Source: UBA8752 sp042095055
GTDB lineage: Bacteria > Bacteroidota > Bacteroidia > Flavobacteriales_D > Sanyastnellaceae
DNA: 64,000 bases
Direction: 5' to 3'
NCBI GenBank assembly: GCA_042095055.1
Contig: JBELBZ010000002.1
Span: forward strand, 1 to 64,000
This document shows, one piece after another, positions 26,108 through 34,746 of this stretch. The position numbers and the translations under genes were made by a program. Below the pieces are notes generated by a model. It did not search any database, was not told the DNA's origin, and saw nothing but the letters and a program-made list of their open reading frames with translations. Position 1 is the first letter of the stretch. Every line of letters starts with the position of its first letter.

Positions 26108-27409
26108 TTACACGTCCTGATTCAGGGCGTGGTGGAGGATGTCGAGGAATGCGGCCACGTCTCCAAAGGAGTTGTACAAGGGGACGGGTGCCATGCGGAT
26201 CACAGCGGGTTCCCGCCAGTCCACAACCACACCGTTTTCAGTCAGGTAATCAAACAGGGCTTTGCCATGTCCGTGGGCAACCACAGACAGCTGGCAGCCC
26301 CGGGCCTCGGGATCGGAGGGCGTCAGGATTTCGAGGGATGCCCCGGTGGAAGCGGCAACGGTGTGAATCCCCTCCTCCAGGAACGCTGTGAGTGCCTTCG
26401 ATTTTTCGCGCATCCGGTCCATTCCGGCGGCACGGAATTCGGCGAGGGAGGCCAGCATGGCGGCCATGTTCATCACGGGGGCGTTGGAGGTTTGCCAACC
26501 CTCTGCACCAGCCATGAGGTCGAAGTCAGGTTCCATTTTGAACCGCCGCGCTTCAGAATGTCCCCACCACCCTTCGAGCCTTGGCATGTCGGGTTCATGG
26601 GCATGCCTCGAGTGGACAAATGCGCCAGCGGTGCAGCCCGGCCCGCCATTGAGGTACTTGTAGCCGCACCAACACGCGAAATCGACGTTCCAATCGTGCA
26701 GCTGCAGCGGCACATTGCCTGCAGCGTGGGCCAGGTCGAACCCACAGGTTGCGCCAACAGCGTGGGCGGCCTCTGTGATTTCGCCCATGGGCATCCATTG
26801 GCCTGTGTAGTACTGAACCCCGCAGAGCATCACGCAGGCGAGCGTGTTTCCTTCTTGTGCGATTCGGGCGGTGATGTCTTCTGTGCGCAGGGTGTGCTCT
26901 CCCGCCCTCGGCGCGATTTCGATGAGGTGTTCCTCGGGGTCAAGCCCGTGCAGCCTCAATTGGCTGAGCGCGGCATAACGGTCGCTGGGAAAGGCCCCGG
27001 CTTCAATCATGAGCTTGGTGCGCTCGCCTTGAGGACGGTAGAAAGAAATGAGAAGGAGGTGCAGGTTGACCGTGAGCGCATTCATGGCCACGACTTCTTC
27101 TGGCTGCGCTCCTACGATGGCGGCGAGGTCTGCGGTGGCCTCACGGTGGTAGGCCACCCAGGGCCGCCTGCCCTCGAAATGGGCTTCTACGCCGTATTGA
27201 CGCCAGTCTTCGAGTTCACCATCGATGATTTCGCGGGCGCCCTTGGGCTGCAGCCCCAAGGAGTTTCCTGTAAAATACAGAGAGGTGCCAGCGCCGTGCG
27301 GGGGGATGTGGAAGCGCTCGCGGAAGGGCGCGAGGACGTCGCTTTGGTCCAAGCGCTGAGCGGCTGCTCGGAATTCACTTTTTTGTGTCCAAATGTGGTC
27401 GAGGGGCAT
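26108..27409 (-). CDS. kynU: Kynureninase
   Basis: 433 residues. A PLP enzyme cleaving kynurenine or 3-hydroxykynurenine to (hydroxy)anthranilate and alanine. The N-terminal half includes YFTGNSLGLQPKGA and NALTVNLHLLLISFY; the PLP-lysine is in CWCGYKYLNGGPG; other landmarks are GFDLAHAAGNVPL and WWGHSEARRF. It works with 3-hydroxyanthranilate dioxygenase at 40.3 kb. Start at 27409 gives the usual N-terminal length. The gene diverges from hemL; no clear -7 element faces it. Confidence 0.95.
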   Translation of the reverse strand: MPLDHIWTQKSEFRAAAQRLDQSDVLAPFRERFHIPPHGAGTSLYFTGNSLGLQPKGAREIIDGELEDWRQYGVEAHFEGRRPWVAYHREATADLAAIVGAQPEEVVAMNALTVNLHLLLISFYRPQGERTKLMIEAGAFPSDRYAALSQLRLHGLDPEEHLIEIAPRAGEHTLRTEDITARIAQEGNTLACVMLCGVQYYTGQWMPMGEITEAAHAVGATCGFDLAHAAGNVPLQLHDWNVDFACWCGYKYLNGGPGCTAGAFVHSRHAHEPDMPRLEGWWGHSEARRFKMEPDFDLMAGAEGWQTSNAPVMNMAAMLASLAEFRAAGMDRMREKSKALTAFLEEGIHTVAASTGASLEILTPSDPEARGCQLSVVAHGHGKALFDYLTENGVVVDWREPAVIRMAPVPLYNSFGDVAAFLDILHHALNQDV

Positions 27410-27460
27410 GGGCGGTGGAACGGAGTGGGTGTCGGGGAGGGTCCAGGACGGGCTGGTCGC

Positions 27461-27468
27461 TAATTTCG
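27461..27468 (+). promoter_or_regulatory. Candidate -7 element of hemL
   Basis: TAATTTCG, one change from TAnnTTTG, 16 bases before the ATG. Confidence 0.42.
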
Positions 27469-27484
27469 TGCGGAATATCGAGCC

Positions 27485-28807
27485 ATGTCCACAACCTCTT
27501 CACATCCGGCCGCACACCGCCGAACAGCCAGCGCTGCGCTTTTCGAAGAAGCCCGACTTCGGTTTCCTGGAGGTGTGAATTCTCCTGTCCGTGCTTTCGG
27601 TGCTGTTGGGGGCACGCCGCTCTTCATGGACAAAGGGGAAGGGGCGCACATTTGGGACGCAGATGGTCAGCGCTACATCGACTTCTGCTGTTCATGGGGC
27701 CCGCTCATTTTGGGCCACGCCCACCCCGCCGTTCAGGAGCGCATCATGCGCGCAGTGGCCAATGGCACTTCCTTTGGAACGCCAACGCGCCTTGAAAACG
27801 AGTTGGGAGGGTTGATTTTGGACAACCACCCTTTTGCAGAGCGCATCCGCTTTGTTTCGAGTGGAACAGAGGCGGCGATGAGTGCCATTCGTTTGGCGCG
27901 CGGCGTGACAGGGAAATCCAAGATCCTCAAGTTTGATGGCTGCTATCACGGACACGTGGATGCTTTGCTGGTCAAGGCGGGCAGTGGCCTTGCCACTTTG
28001 GGAACATCCACCTCGGCAGGCGTACCCGAGGCCTATGCGCGGGAGACACTGGTTTTGCCGCTCAACGATTTGGAGGCCCTTGAGGCGACGATGAAAGCGT
28101 ATGCTGATGACCTTGCAGTGGTCGCCATTGAGCCGATTCCAGCCAACAACGGGTTGCTCATTCAGGACCCTGGATTCTTGCAAGGTGTGCGCGACTTGTG
28201 CGACAAATACGGGGTGTTGCTGCTGTTCGACGAAGTGATCAGCGGATTCAGGGTGGCCTTTGGAGGTGCTGCTGAATACTATGGCATCCAGCCCGATGTG
28301 ATGGCCTTTGGCAAGATTATCGGGGGAGGCATGCCCGTTGGTGCGTATGCGGCCTCTGCAGAGGTGATGGACCATGTGGCGCCGGTTGGCCCTGTATATC
28401 AGGCGGGAACTTTGAGTGGAAACCCGGTGGCCATGGCTGCAGGTGCAGGTCAATTGACAGAATGCCTCAAACCGGGCTTTTATGAGGACCAAGATCGCCG
28501 GACGCGCCGTTTGGTGGACCCGATTTTGGCCCATGCAGAACGCAAGGGACAACCCCTGCGGATTTTTACCCGTGGCAGCATTTTTTGGTTGGCGTTTAGT
28601 GAGCAGGTGCACATCCGCCGAAGCAGTGAAATAGATCCAGACAGCATGGCTTACTTCTCCAAGCTTCATGCGGCGCTGTTGGACAGAGGGGTCTACCTCG
28701 GGCCCTCAGGTTATGAAGTGGGTTTTGTCAGCGCTGCACACAGTGATGCGGTGATTGACGAAGCGGTTTCGGCTTTCACTGAAGCGCTGGACGTGACCTT
28801 TTCTTGA
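27485..28807 (+). CDS. hemL: Glutamate-1-semialdehyde 2,1-aminomutase
   Basis: 440 residues. Converts glutamate-1-semialdehyde from HemA to 5-aminolevulinate; a cytoplasmic PLP enzyme. Signatures include RYIDFCCSWGPLILGHAHP, GTEAAMSAIRLARGVTG, FDGCYHGHVDALLVKAGSG, the cofactor Asp in FDEVISGFRVAFGG, the PLP lysine in AFGKIIGGGMPVGAY, and AGTLSGNPVAMAAG. It is separated by 15 kb from hemA and hemC-hemD. It converges with the UbiA-like gene with a 3-base gap. Confidence 0.97.
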   Translation: MSTTSSHPAAHRRTASAALFEEARLRFPGGVNSPVRAFGAVGGTPLFMDKGEGAHIWDADGQRYIDFCCSWGPLILGHAHPAVQERIMRAVANGTSFGTPTRLENELGGLILDNHPFAERIRFVSSGTEAAMSAIRLARGVTGKSKILKFDGCYHGHVDALLVKAGSGLATLGTSTSAGVPEAYARETLVLPLNDLEALEATMKAYADDLAVVAIEPIPANNGLLIQDPGFLQGVRDLCDKYGVLLLFDEVISGFRVAFGGAAEYYGIQPDVMAFGKIIGGGMPVGAYAASAEVMDHVAPVGPVYQAGTLSGNPVAMAAGAGQLTECLKPGFYEDQDRRTRRLVDPILAHAERKGQPLRIFTRGSIFWLAFSEQVHIRRSSEIDPDSMAYFSKLHAALLDRGVYLGPSGYEVGFVSAAHSDAVIDEAVSAFTEALDVTFS

Positions 28808-28810
28808 AGC

Positions 28811-29674
28811 TTAGGAAAAAGCAACAACCCAAGCGCCGTCAGCGATGAGGGCTGCATCCAACAGCAAATAATACCAAGGCGGTCGCTGTTCTCGGGCGCA
28901 AGCCACCAAGGGCACCATAAGCAAGGGCCCCAAGCCAAATGCGAGGTTCCCTTCGGTTGCAATTGTGGAAGCCAACGCTGCTGCAAGCAGCATGACCACC
29001 GCCGCGACGCGGGTCCCTCTTGTTCCCCATTGTTGGGGCCACGTTTTCATGAAAGCAGGGTCCCAGCTGCGGTCCCTCAGGTCAAAGGGCAAAGTGAGGG
29101 CCATGATCACCAGTGCACGTTCGCCGATCATCAGCAACAGGTTGACCTGATTCAATGGGTTTGTCTTGGAATCCAACAGGATGGGCCACAAAGCCGTGAT
29201 GATGGCCCAGGCCAATCCGATCCAAAGCAGCTTGAGGCGTGGCAGCCGCCTGAGCGCCAGCTGGACACCGCGAACGCCTGGCAGACCCGCGTAAAGGAGC
29301 GTCAGCAGCCCCGCCACAACCAGGCCTGCTAAGAGCAGAAGAGCGGCAGGCCATGTGGCCGTTGCCGCGGCGGCTGTTTGGGCCAGTGGAAGCATGGCCA
29401 AAGGAGCCAAGAAAAAAGCAACCCACCGTACAGCGCGCTTGTGGGTGCTCAACCATTGGCGGTGGTCGTCGCGAAGTCCGCGGGGCCGGGTGGATTTGAC
29501 GTGCCTTTGCCAGGTGTAGGCGATCCAAGTGGCAGCGCCGATACCCGCTGCAAAAATCAGGGGAACAGCAGCCGTTGAATCGGCGTGATGCGCCATGCAC
29601 CAGGAGCGCAAAACGCACCCTGCGGCTGCCGCCGCAATCACGGCATTGGACCAGAGCAATCGAATGCCACACAT
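28811..29674 (-). CDS. UbiA-like multi-pass membrane protein of unknown function
   Basis: 287 residues from ATG 29674, with about eight hydrophobic helices. The order resembles UbiA-type prenyltransferase-like proteins of Bacteroidota: an N-terminal helix with WSNAVIAAAAAG, an early loop YTWQRHVKS followed by DDHRQWLSTHKRA, and a later loop LTLPFDLRDRSWD with a DLRD pair where UbiA has its second Asp motif. The first canonical NDxxDxxxD motif is not seen, so enzymatic activity is doubtful. ATG 29674 is favoured over 29731 because TACTTTTG, a perfect -7 match, lies just before it. It diverges from gcvP. Confidence 0.6.
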   Translation of the reverse strand: MCGIRLLWSNAVIAAAAAGCVLRSWCMAHHADSTAAVPLIFAAGIGAATWIAYTWQRHVKSTRPRGLRDDHRQWLSTHKRAVRWVAFFLAPLAMLPLAQTAAAATATWPAALLLLAGLVVAGLLTLLYAGLPGVRGVQLALRRLPRLKLLWIGLAWAIITALWPILLDSKTNPLNQVNLLLMIGERALVIMALTLPFDLRDRSWDPAFMKTWPQQWGTRGTRVAAVVMLLAAALASTIATEGNLAFGLGPLLMVPLVACAREQRPPWYYLLLDAALIADGAWVVAFS

Positions 29675-29680
29675 GCCCCT

Positions 29681-29688
29681 CAAAAGTA
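29681..29688 (-). promoter_or_regulatory. Candidate -7 element of the UbiA-like gene
   Basis: TACTTTTG on the minus strand, a perfect TAnnTTTG match, ends 6 bases before the ATG at 29674. Confidence 0.45.
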
Positions 29689-29749
29689 GAATATCCAACA
29701 CGCACGAAACGGTTATGAACACAGTGTGCATTTGGATGTTGTACCCTTT

Positions 29750-29757
29750 TATTTTTG
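29750..29757 (+). promoter_or_regulatory. Candidate -7 element of gcvP
   Basis: TATTTTTG, a perfect TAnnTTTG match, 17 bases before the ATG. A TTTG lies 15 bases upstream, closer than the usual -33 spacing. No glycine riboswitch fold is recognised in the roughly 100-base spacer. Confidence 0.45.
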
Positions 29758-29774
29758 GTCTTTAAATCAGCGCC

Positions 29775-32639
29775 ATGGCTTCAGGAGCTTTTGTACAGCG
29801 TCATTTGGGTCCCCGCAGCGAGGAGCATCAAAGTATGCTTTCAGCTTTGGGATTGAACTCATTGGAGGAATTGGTCCGAAGTACGGTGCCAGAGGCCATC
29901 CTCTCGGCCGACCGACTGGATGTCCCTGAGGCCATGTCGGAGACAGCTTATCTGGAGCACATTGACCAGTTGGCTTCCCAGAACAAGCTGTTCCGCAATT
30001 ACATCGGGATGGGCTACAGCCCCACAGAAGTGCCCAGTGTGATCCGCCGAAACGTTCTAGAAAATCCCGGCTGGTACACGGCATACACGCCTTATCAGGC
30101 TGAGATTGCACAGGGAAGACTGGAAGCTTTGTTGAATTTTCAAACCATGGTCTGCGACTTGACAGGCATGGAAATGGCCAATGCCAGTTTGTTGGATGAA
30201 GCAACGGCGGCGGCAGAGGCGATGACCATGTTGTTCAACGCGCGGAGCCGCAAGGCTGCCAAGGCTGGAGTTGACCGTTTTATGGTCTCCGAAAATGTCT
30301 TCCCTCAGACTTGGACGGTGATGAAAAGCCGGGCAGTGCATTTGGGCATTCGCATTGATCGGGTGGCTGAAGCGGAGATGGAATTTACCGAAGATGTCTT
30401 TGGTGTTTTCGTTCAATATCCGGATGATGCAGGACGTGTAGAACCGCTGAGCGCATTCATCGATCGGGCGCACGAAACAGACGTAAAGGTGGTGGTGGCC
30501 ACGGACCTCTTGGCTTGTGCTTTGGTGCAATCTCCGGGCTCCATGGGCGCAGACGTTGTGGTGGGGAGCAGCCAACGCTTTGGCGTTCCCATGGGTTATG
30601 GCGGACCCCATGCGGCATTTTTTGCCACCCGCCTTGATTTCAAGCGGAACATTCCCGGGCGCGTGATTGGTGCATCGGTGGACAGGAGGGGCAAGTTGGC
30701 TTACCGCATGGCGCTTCAAACACGGGAGCAGCACATCAGGAGGGACAAGGCGACGAGCAACATTTGTACCGCTCAGAGTCTGCTGGCGGTGATGGCGAGC
30801 ATGTATGCGGTCTACCATGGACCACGCGGACTGCGGTCCATTTCCGAGCGCATCCATGCCAAGGCCTGCGCATTGGCTGATGCTGGTCGTGCCGCAGGTC
30901 ATGCTCCAGTACACGACCATTTCTTTGACACTGTGGTGTTTGCCATGGAGGATGTGGGTGCTGTGATGGAGCGAGCGGGCCGCAAAGGCATCAATTTTCG
31001 GTATTTCCCCGACGGCGTTCATGTCGGTGTGTCCTTTCACGAATGCACTTTACCGGAGGATTTCAAAGACGTTTGTGAAGTCCTTGGATTCAATGCAGTC
31101 ACTTTGCCCAGCATGGACGGTTTTGCCTCTCCATTGGGCAGTCAGTTGAGGCCCGTTGATTACTTGAATCACCCTGTTTTCAACACTTACAGGTCTGAAA
31201 CCGCCATGATGCGGTACCTCAAGCACCTGGAAAACAAGGACCTGTCTCTGACCCACGCCATGATTCCGTTGGGTTCGTGCACCATGAAGCTCAATGCGGC
31301 GACACAGCTTCTGCCGATTGGTTGGGCGTCCTTCGCCCAGTTGCATCCTTTCTGCCCCCCTGAGCAGGCCAAAGGCACGCGAAAAATGGTGAACGAGCTG
31401 GAGCGTTACTTGAGTGAAATCACAGGTTTTGCGGGCATGAGTTTGCAGCCCAACAGCGGTGCTCAAGGCGAATACAGTGGCTTGCTGGTCATCCGCGCGT
31501 ACCACGCTTCTCGAGGCGATGAGCACCGCGATGTGTGCCTGATTCCATCTTCTGCCCACGGCACCAACCCTGCTTCTGCGGTGATGTGCGGCATGCAGGT
31601 GGTGGTGGTGGGTTGCGACAAGCACGGCAACATCAACCTCGATGAATTGACCGAAAAGGCCGAACAATATTCGGACCGGTTGGGCGCATTGATGATCACA
31701 TATCCCTCTACACACGGGGTGTTTGAGGAGCACATTTTGGAAGTGACCAAGGTGGTGCACGACAATGGGGGTCAGGTCTACATGGATGGCGCCAACATGA
31801 ATGCTCAGGTGGGACTTACGAGTCCGGGTAGGATTGGAGCCGATGTGTGTCATCTGAACTTGCACAAAACGTTTGCCATCCCTCATGGTGGTGGTGGCCC
31901 CGGTGTGGGTCCCATCGGAGTGGCGGAGCACCTGGTGCCGTTTTTGCCAAGCCATCCTTTGGATGCAGTAGGCGGGGATCAGGGCATTGATGCGGTCAGT
32001 GCGGCCCCGTTTGGCAGTGCCTTGATCCACTTGATTTCCTATGCCTACATCCGGCTTTTGGGACCCGATGGTTTGAAGCGAAGCACGGAAGTGGCGATTC
32101 TCAACGCCAATTATTTGCGCAGCCGACTTGAGGATCATTATGACGTCCTGTACAAAGGCAACCGCGGCGAGGTGGCACACGAGATGATCTTGGACTGCCG
32201 TCCATTTAAGGCCTCTGCAGGCATTGAAGTCACCGACATTGCCAAGCGCCTCATCGATTATGGTTTTCATGCCCCAACGGTCAGTTGGCCTGTGGCGGGT
32301 ACGTTGATGATTGAGCCGACCGAGAGTGAACCTTTGGAGGAGTTGGACCGCTTTTGTGAGGCCATGATCGCCATCAGAGAGGAAATTCAGGCCATCGAAG
32401 AGGGCCGCTGGAGTCACGACGACAACCCCTTGGTCATGGCACCGCACACCGCGGGTGAGCTCACCGCGTCGGAGTGGAATCACGCCTATTCTCGCGAGGC
32501 GGCAGCGTATCCTGTTCCCCACATCCGAGAGCGGAAATTCTGGCCTGCTGTTGCAAGGGTTGACAATGCGCGTGGCGATCGCAACCTCGTTTGTACTTGC
32601 CCCAGCATTGAGCTGTATGTGGAGCCAATAGAGGCTTGA
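29775..32639 (+). CDS. gcvP: Glycine dehydrogenase (decarboxylating), P-protein
   Basis: 954 residues, full single-chain length (alpha and beta halves fused). This PLP-dependent P-protein of the glycine cleavage system decarboxylates glycine and loads the aminomethyl group on GcvH. Landmarks are FVQRHLGPRSEEH at the start, NYIGMGYSPTEVP, TPYQAEIAQGRLEALLNFQTM, and the PLP-lysine in LNLHKTFAIPHGGGGPG (about residue 699). The other GCV genes are not in the window. The start at 29775 follows a well-placed -7 element. Confidence 0.97.
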   Translation: MASGAFVQRHLGPRSEEHQSMLSALGLNSLEELVRSTVPEAILSADRLDVPEAMSETAYLEHIDQLASQNKLFRNYIGMGYSPTEVPSVIRRNVLENPGWYTAYTPYQAEIAQGRLEALLNFQTMVCDLTGMEMANASLLDEATAAAEAMTMLFNARSRKAAKAGVDRFMVSENVFPQTWTVMKSRAVHLGIRIDRVAEAEMEFTEDVFGVFVQYPDDAGRVEPLSAFIDRAHETDVKVVVATDLLACALVQSPGSMGADVVVGSSQRFGVPMGYGGPHAAFFATRLDFKRNIPGRVIGASVDRRGKLAYRMALQTREQHIRRDKATSNICTAQSLLAVMASMYAVYHGPRGLRSISERIHAKACALADAGRAAGHAPVHDHFFDTVVFAMEDVGAVMERAGRKGINFRYFPDGVHVGVSFHECTLPEDFKDVCEVLGFNAVTLPSMDGFASPLGSQLRPVDYLNHPVFNTYRSETAMMRYLKHLENKDLSLTHAMIPLGSCTMKLNAATQLLPIGWASFAQLHPFCPPEQAKGTRKMVNELERYLSEITGFAGMSLQPNSGAQGEYSGLLVIRAYHASRGDEHRDVCLIPSSAHGTNPASAVMCGMQVVVVGCDKHGNINLDELTEKAEQYSDRLGALMITYPSTHGVFEEHILEVTKVVHDNGGQVYMDGANMNAQVGLTSPGRIGADVCHLNLHKTFAIPHGGGGPGVGPIGVAEHLVPFLPSHPLDAVGGDQGIDAVSAAPFGSALIHLISYAYIRLLGPDGLKRSTEVAILNANYLRSRLEDHYDVLYKGNRGEVAHEMILDCRPFKASAGIEVTDIAKRLIDYGFHAPTVSWPVAGTLMIEPTESEPLEELDRFCEAMIAIREEIQAIEEGRWSHDDNPLVMAPHTAGELTASEWNHAYSREAAAYPVPHIRERKFWPAVARVDNARGDRNLVCTCPSIELYVEPIEA

Positions 32640-32673
32640 GCCCCTTGTGTGCTGTGTTCGATGTTCCGGGGAC

Positions 32674-32681
32674 TATATTCG
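32674..32681 (+). promoter_or_regulatory. Candidate -7 element of T9SS cargo gene 1
   Basis: TATATTCG, one change from TAnnTTTG, framed by GGGG (32668-32671) and CCCCAC (32682-32687). The ATG is at 32709. Confidence 0.45.
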
Positions 32682-32708
32682 CCCCACGAATCCAACATTT
32701 AACACGTA

Positions 32709-34631
32709 ATGAAGCACCTTTACACATTGGTCTTTGTGATGCTCACAGTGAGCTTCGCTTTTGCACAGGCACCGGTTCGCGAATACGCTGGACGTGCCGT
32801 AACTGCGCGCGCTGCCCAAGGCACGCACGTTGATTACACCCGCGACATCATTTACACGAATGACTTCTCGGACTGTTCTAACGTCTCCTTCACGAACGCC
32901 AACGACGAGGGATATACCGACTACATCGACGGCATCAACTGGGAGTGCACCACTTCTGCACCCAGCGGTCCTTACGCCATCGCAGGAATCGCCTCCACGA
33001 CGGCTGACAATGGTTTTGTCATGGTGGACTCCGACTTGTTCGGAGCAGAGGAAGCCTACGCTGCGAGCTGGGTTGAGAACTGCTGGTTCAACATCGACGA
33101 CCCCGTTGACCTGACGGGTCACCCTTTTGTCACTGTAGAGTTTGAGAACTACTACCGTTGCTGGGACAACACCACTGACATCGAGCGTTGCTACATGGAG
33201 ATTTCCTTGGACGGTGTGAACTGGCCCAGTCCTGAGACCCTCGAGATCGAGGACGGATACGTGGTGGTCGACGGCGATACGCTCGCTGCCCGCTATGAGG
33301 TTTTCCCAACCTATGAGCGCGGTGATGAGTCTACCAACCCTTCTGTTGCGCGTTTTGACATCGGCGACATCGCTGGTGACGAGGCTACGGTTTACTTCCG
33401 CTGGCGCTGGGTAGGCCAATGGGGCTACGCTTGGATGGTGGACGACTTGGTGGTGTTTGATACGCCAGCCAATGACGTGCGCATCAACGACTATGTCAGC
33501 TTTACCGACTACTTCACGACGGGCCTTTGGGAGGCGCAGACTTGGCCAGAGAGCCAGCTTCCTGTTTTTGACCTTGCAGTGGGCGTAACCGGTCTCGGAA
33601 CTGAAGTTCAGCCCAACACCATGTTGACAGTGGCTGTCAATGGCAACGAGGCTGACGGCGGCATGAGCGATGGCATTGACATTGCTTACGGTCAGAACGA
33701 CACCTTGCGCGTATTGGGCTGGGAAGCTTCAGGCGTGGGTGAGTACATCTTCGACTACACTGTGGCTTCTGACAGCACAGATGAGTACCCTGCCGATAAC
33801 GTTGCACAACAAGCCATTGACGTGGTGGAGTTGCAGTATGGACGTGACAACGGTGAGTTTGTGGGCCAGACTCCTGCAGACGGTACTGTTGACTTCATCG
33901 CAGGTGTTCCCTACGACGCTGTGAACGACATGACCATCTACGCGATTGACGTCGCCATCATGGACGGTTCTGACGTGGGCGCAGAGGTCGTATGTCACCT
34001 CTTTGACTGGGTCGAGTGGAACAACGGTGGCGGTCAGTACGACGGCTTGTTGACCACCACTGAGGAGGTCCAGCTTGAGGCCAACTTCTTGAACAGTGGA
34101 GACGGTGAGGTGTCATGGTACACCTTCGCCTTGGAGGAGCCTTACGAGGTTGCCGCTGGAGAAGCTGTGATGGCTTGCTTTGAGCACCTCGGAGGAGACA
34201 ACGTGCAGATTGGAACCAGCGTTCCACAGCGCGACCAGACGGTGTTCATTTATGGCCCATTCGGTGCCAGCAGTGCATACGATTGGTTCTTCACCACCAA
34301 CTGCCCCATGGTTCGCTTGAACCTCGACCCCAGCGCTGAGACCACCATGAACGTGGAGGACATCGCGGGAGAAGGCTTCACCTTGGGCCGTGCTTATCCA
34401 AACCCTGCCGCTGGAAACACCCGCATCGACTTCACACTCGAAGCTGCTGCTGACGTGACCTTGGAGGTAACCAGCATGACAGGTGCCATTGTGCGCCGCA
34501 TGGACCTCGGTGTTCAGCCCGCAGGCAACCAGCGTGCGGTTCTCGACCTCGAGGGCTTGACCGCTGGCATGTACACTTACACCATCACTGTGGACGGCGC
34601 CCGCGCTACCCGCAAGCTGATCGTGAAGTAA
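32709..34631 (+). CDS. T9SS-secreted surface protein (type A sorting domain), paralogue 1
   Basis: 640 residues. The signal peptide ends at FAFAQA. The mature part is acidic and Asp/Asn-rich with concanavalin/jelly-roll-like beta segments: TNDFSDCSNVSF near the start, ASTTADNGFVMVDSDLFG, and RWRWVGQWGYAWMVDDLVVF, a pattern seen in secreted choice-of-anchor/MAM-like domains. The last 75 residues are the type A T9SS domain: AYPNPAAGNTRIDF, then VQPAGNQRAVLDLEGL and GMYTYTITVDG. No catalytic motif is visible. It is followed by a strong terminator and a related gene of similar architecture. Confidence 0.88.
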   Translation: MKHLYTLVFVMLTVSFAFAQAPVREYAGRAVTARAAQGTHVDYTRDIIYTNDFSDCSNVSFTNANDEGYTDYIDGINWECTTSAPSGPYAIAGIASTTADNGFVMVDSDLFGAEEAYAASWVENCWFNIDDPVDLTGHPFVTVEFENYYRCWDNTTDIERCYMEISLDGVNWPSPETLEIEDGYVVVDGDTLAARYEVFPTYERGDESTNPSVARFDIGDIAGDEATVYFRWRWVGQWGYAWMVDDLVVFDTPANDVRINDYVSFTDYFTTGLWEAQTWPESQLPVFDLAVGVTGLGTEVQPNTMLTVAVNGNEADGGMSDGIDIAYGQNDTLRVLGWEASGVGEYIFDYTVASDSTDEYPADNVAQQAIDVVELQYGRDNGEFVGQTPADGTVDFIAGVPYDAVNDMTIYAIDVAIMDGSDVGAEVVCHLFDWVEWNNGGGQYDGLLTTTEEVQLEANFLNSGDGEVSWYTFALEEPYEVAAGEAVMACFEHLGGDNVQIGTSVPQRDQTVFIYGPFGASSAYDWFFTTNCPMVRLNLDPSAETTMNVEDIAGEGFTLGRAYPNPAAGNTRIDFTLEAAADVTLEVTSMTGAIVRRMDLGVQPAGNQRAVLDLEGLTAGMYTYTITVDGARATRKLIVK

Positions 34632-34651
34632 GATTGATTTGACTTTATGAG

Positions 34652-34681
34652 AAAGGGGGCCCGTTTGGGCCCCCTTTTTTG
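34652..34681 (+). terminator. Rho-independent terminator after T9SS paralogue 1
   Basis: AAAGGGGGCCC-GTTT-GGGCCCCCTTTTTT: a perfect GC-rich stem with a 4-base loop and T-run, 20 bases past the stop. Confidence 0.95.
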
Positions 34682-34722
34682 TTTGTCATGTTTTCCAATG
34701 GTGTGGAACGGCGCGTTGGGGT

Positions 34723-34729
34723 TATTTTG
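34723..34729 (+). promoter_or_regulatory. Candidate -7 element of T9SS cargo gene 2
   Basis: TATTTTG (one base shorter than TAnnTTTG) is framed by GGGG (34718-34721) and CCCCAC (34730-34735), as at paralogue 1. The ATG is at 34747. Confidence 0.35.
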
Positions 34730-34746
34730 CCCCACCATTCACAATC

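Noticed and set aside
26129..27463. 444-codon plus-strand frame opposite kynU
   Set aside because: kynU has full family signatures on the minus strand; the other frame is a shadow.
31050..32522. 490-codon antisense frame inside gcvP
   Set aside because: gcvP is unambiguous; the shadow has no recognisable domain.
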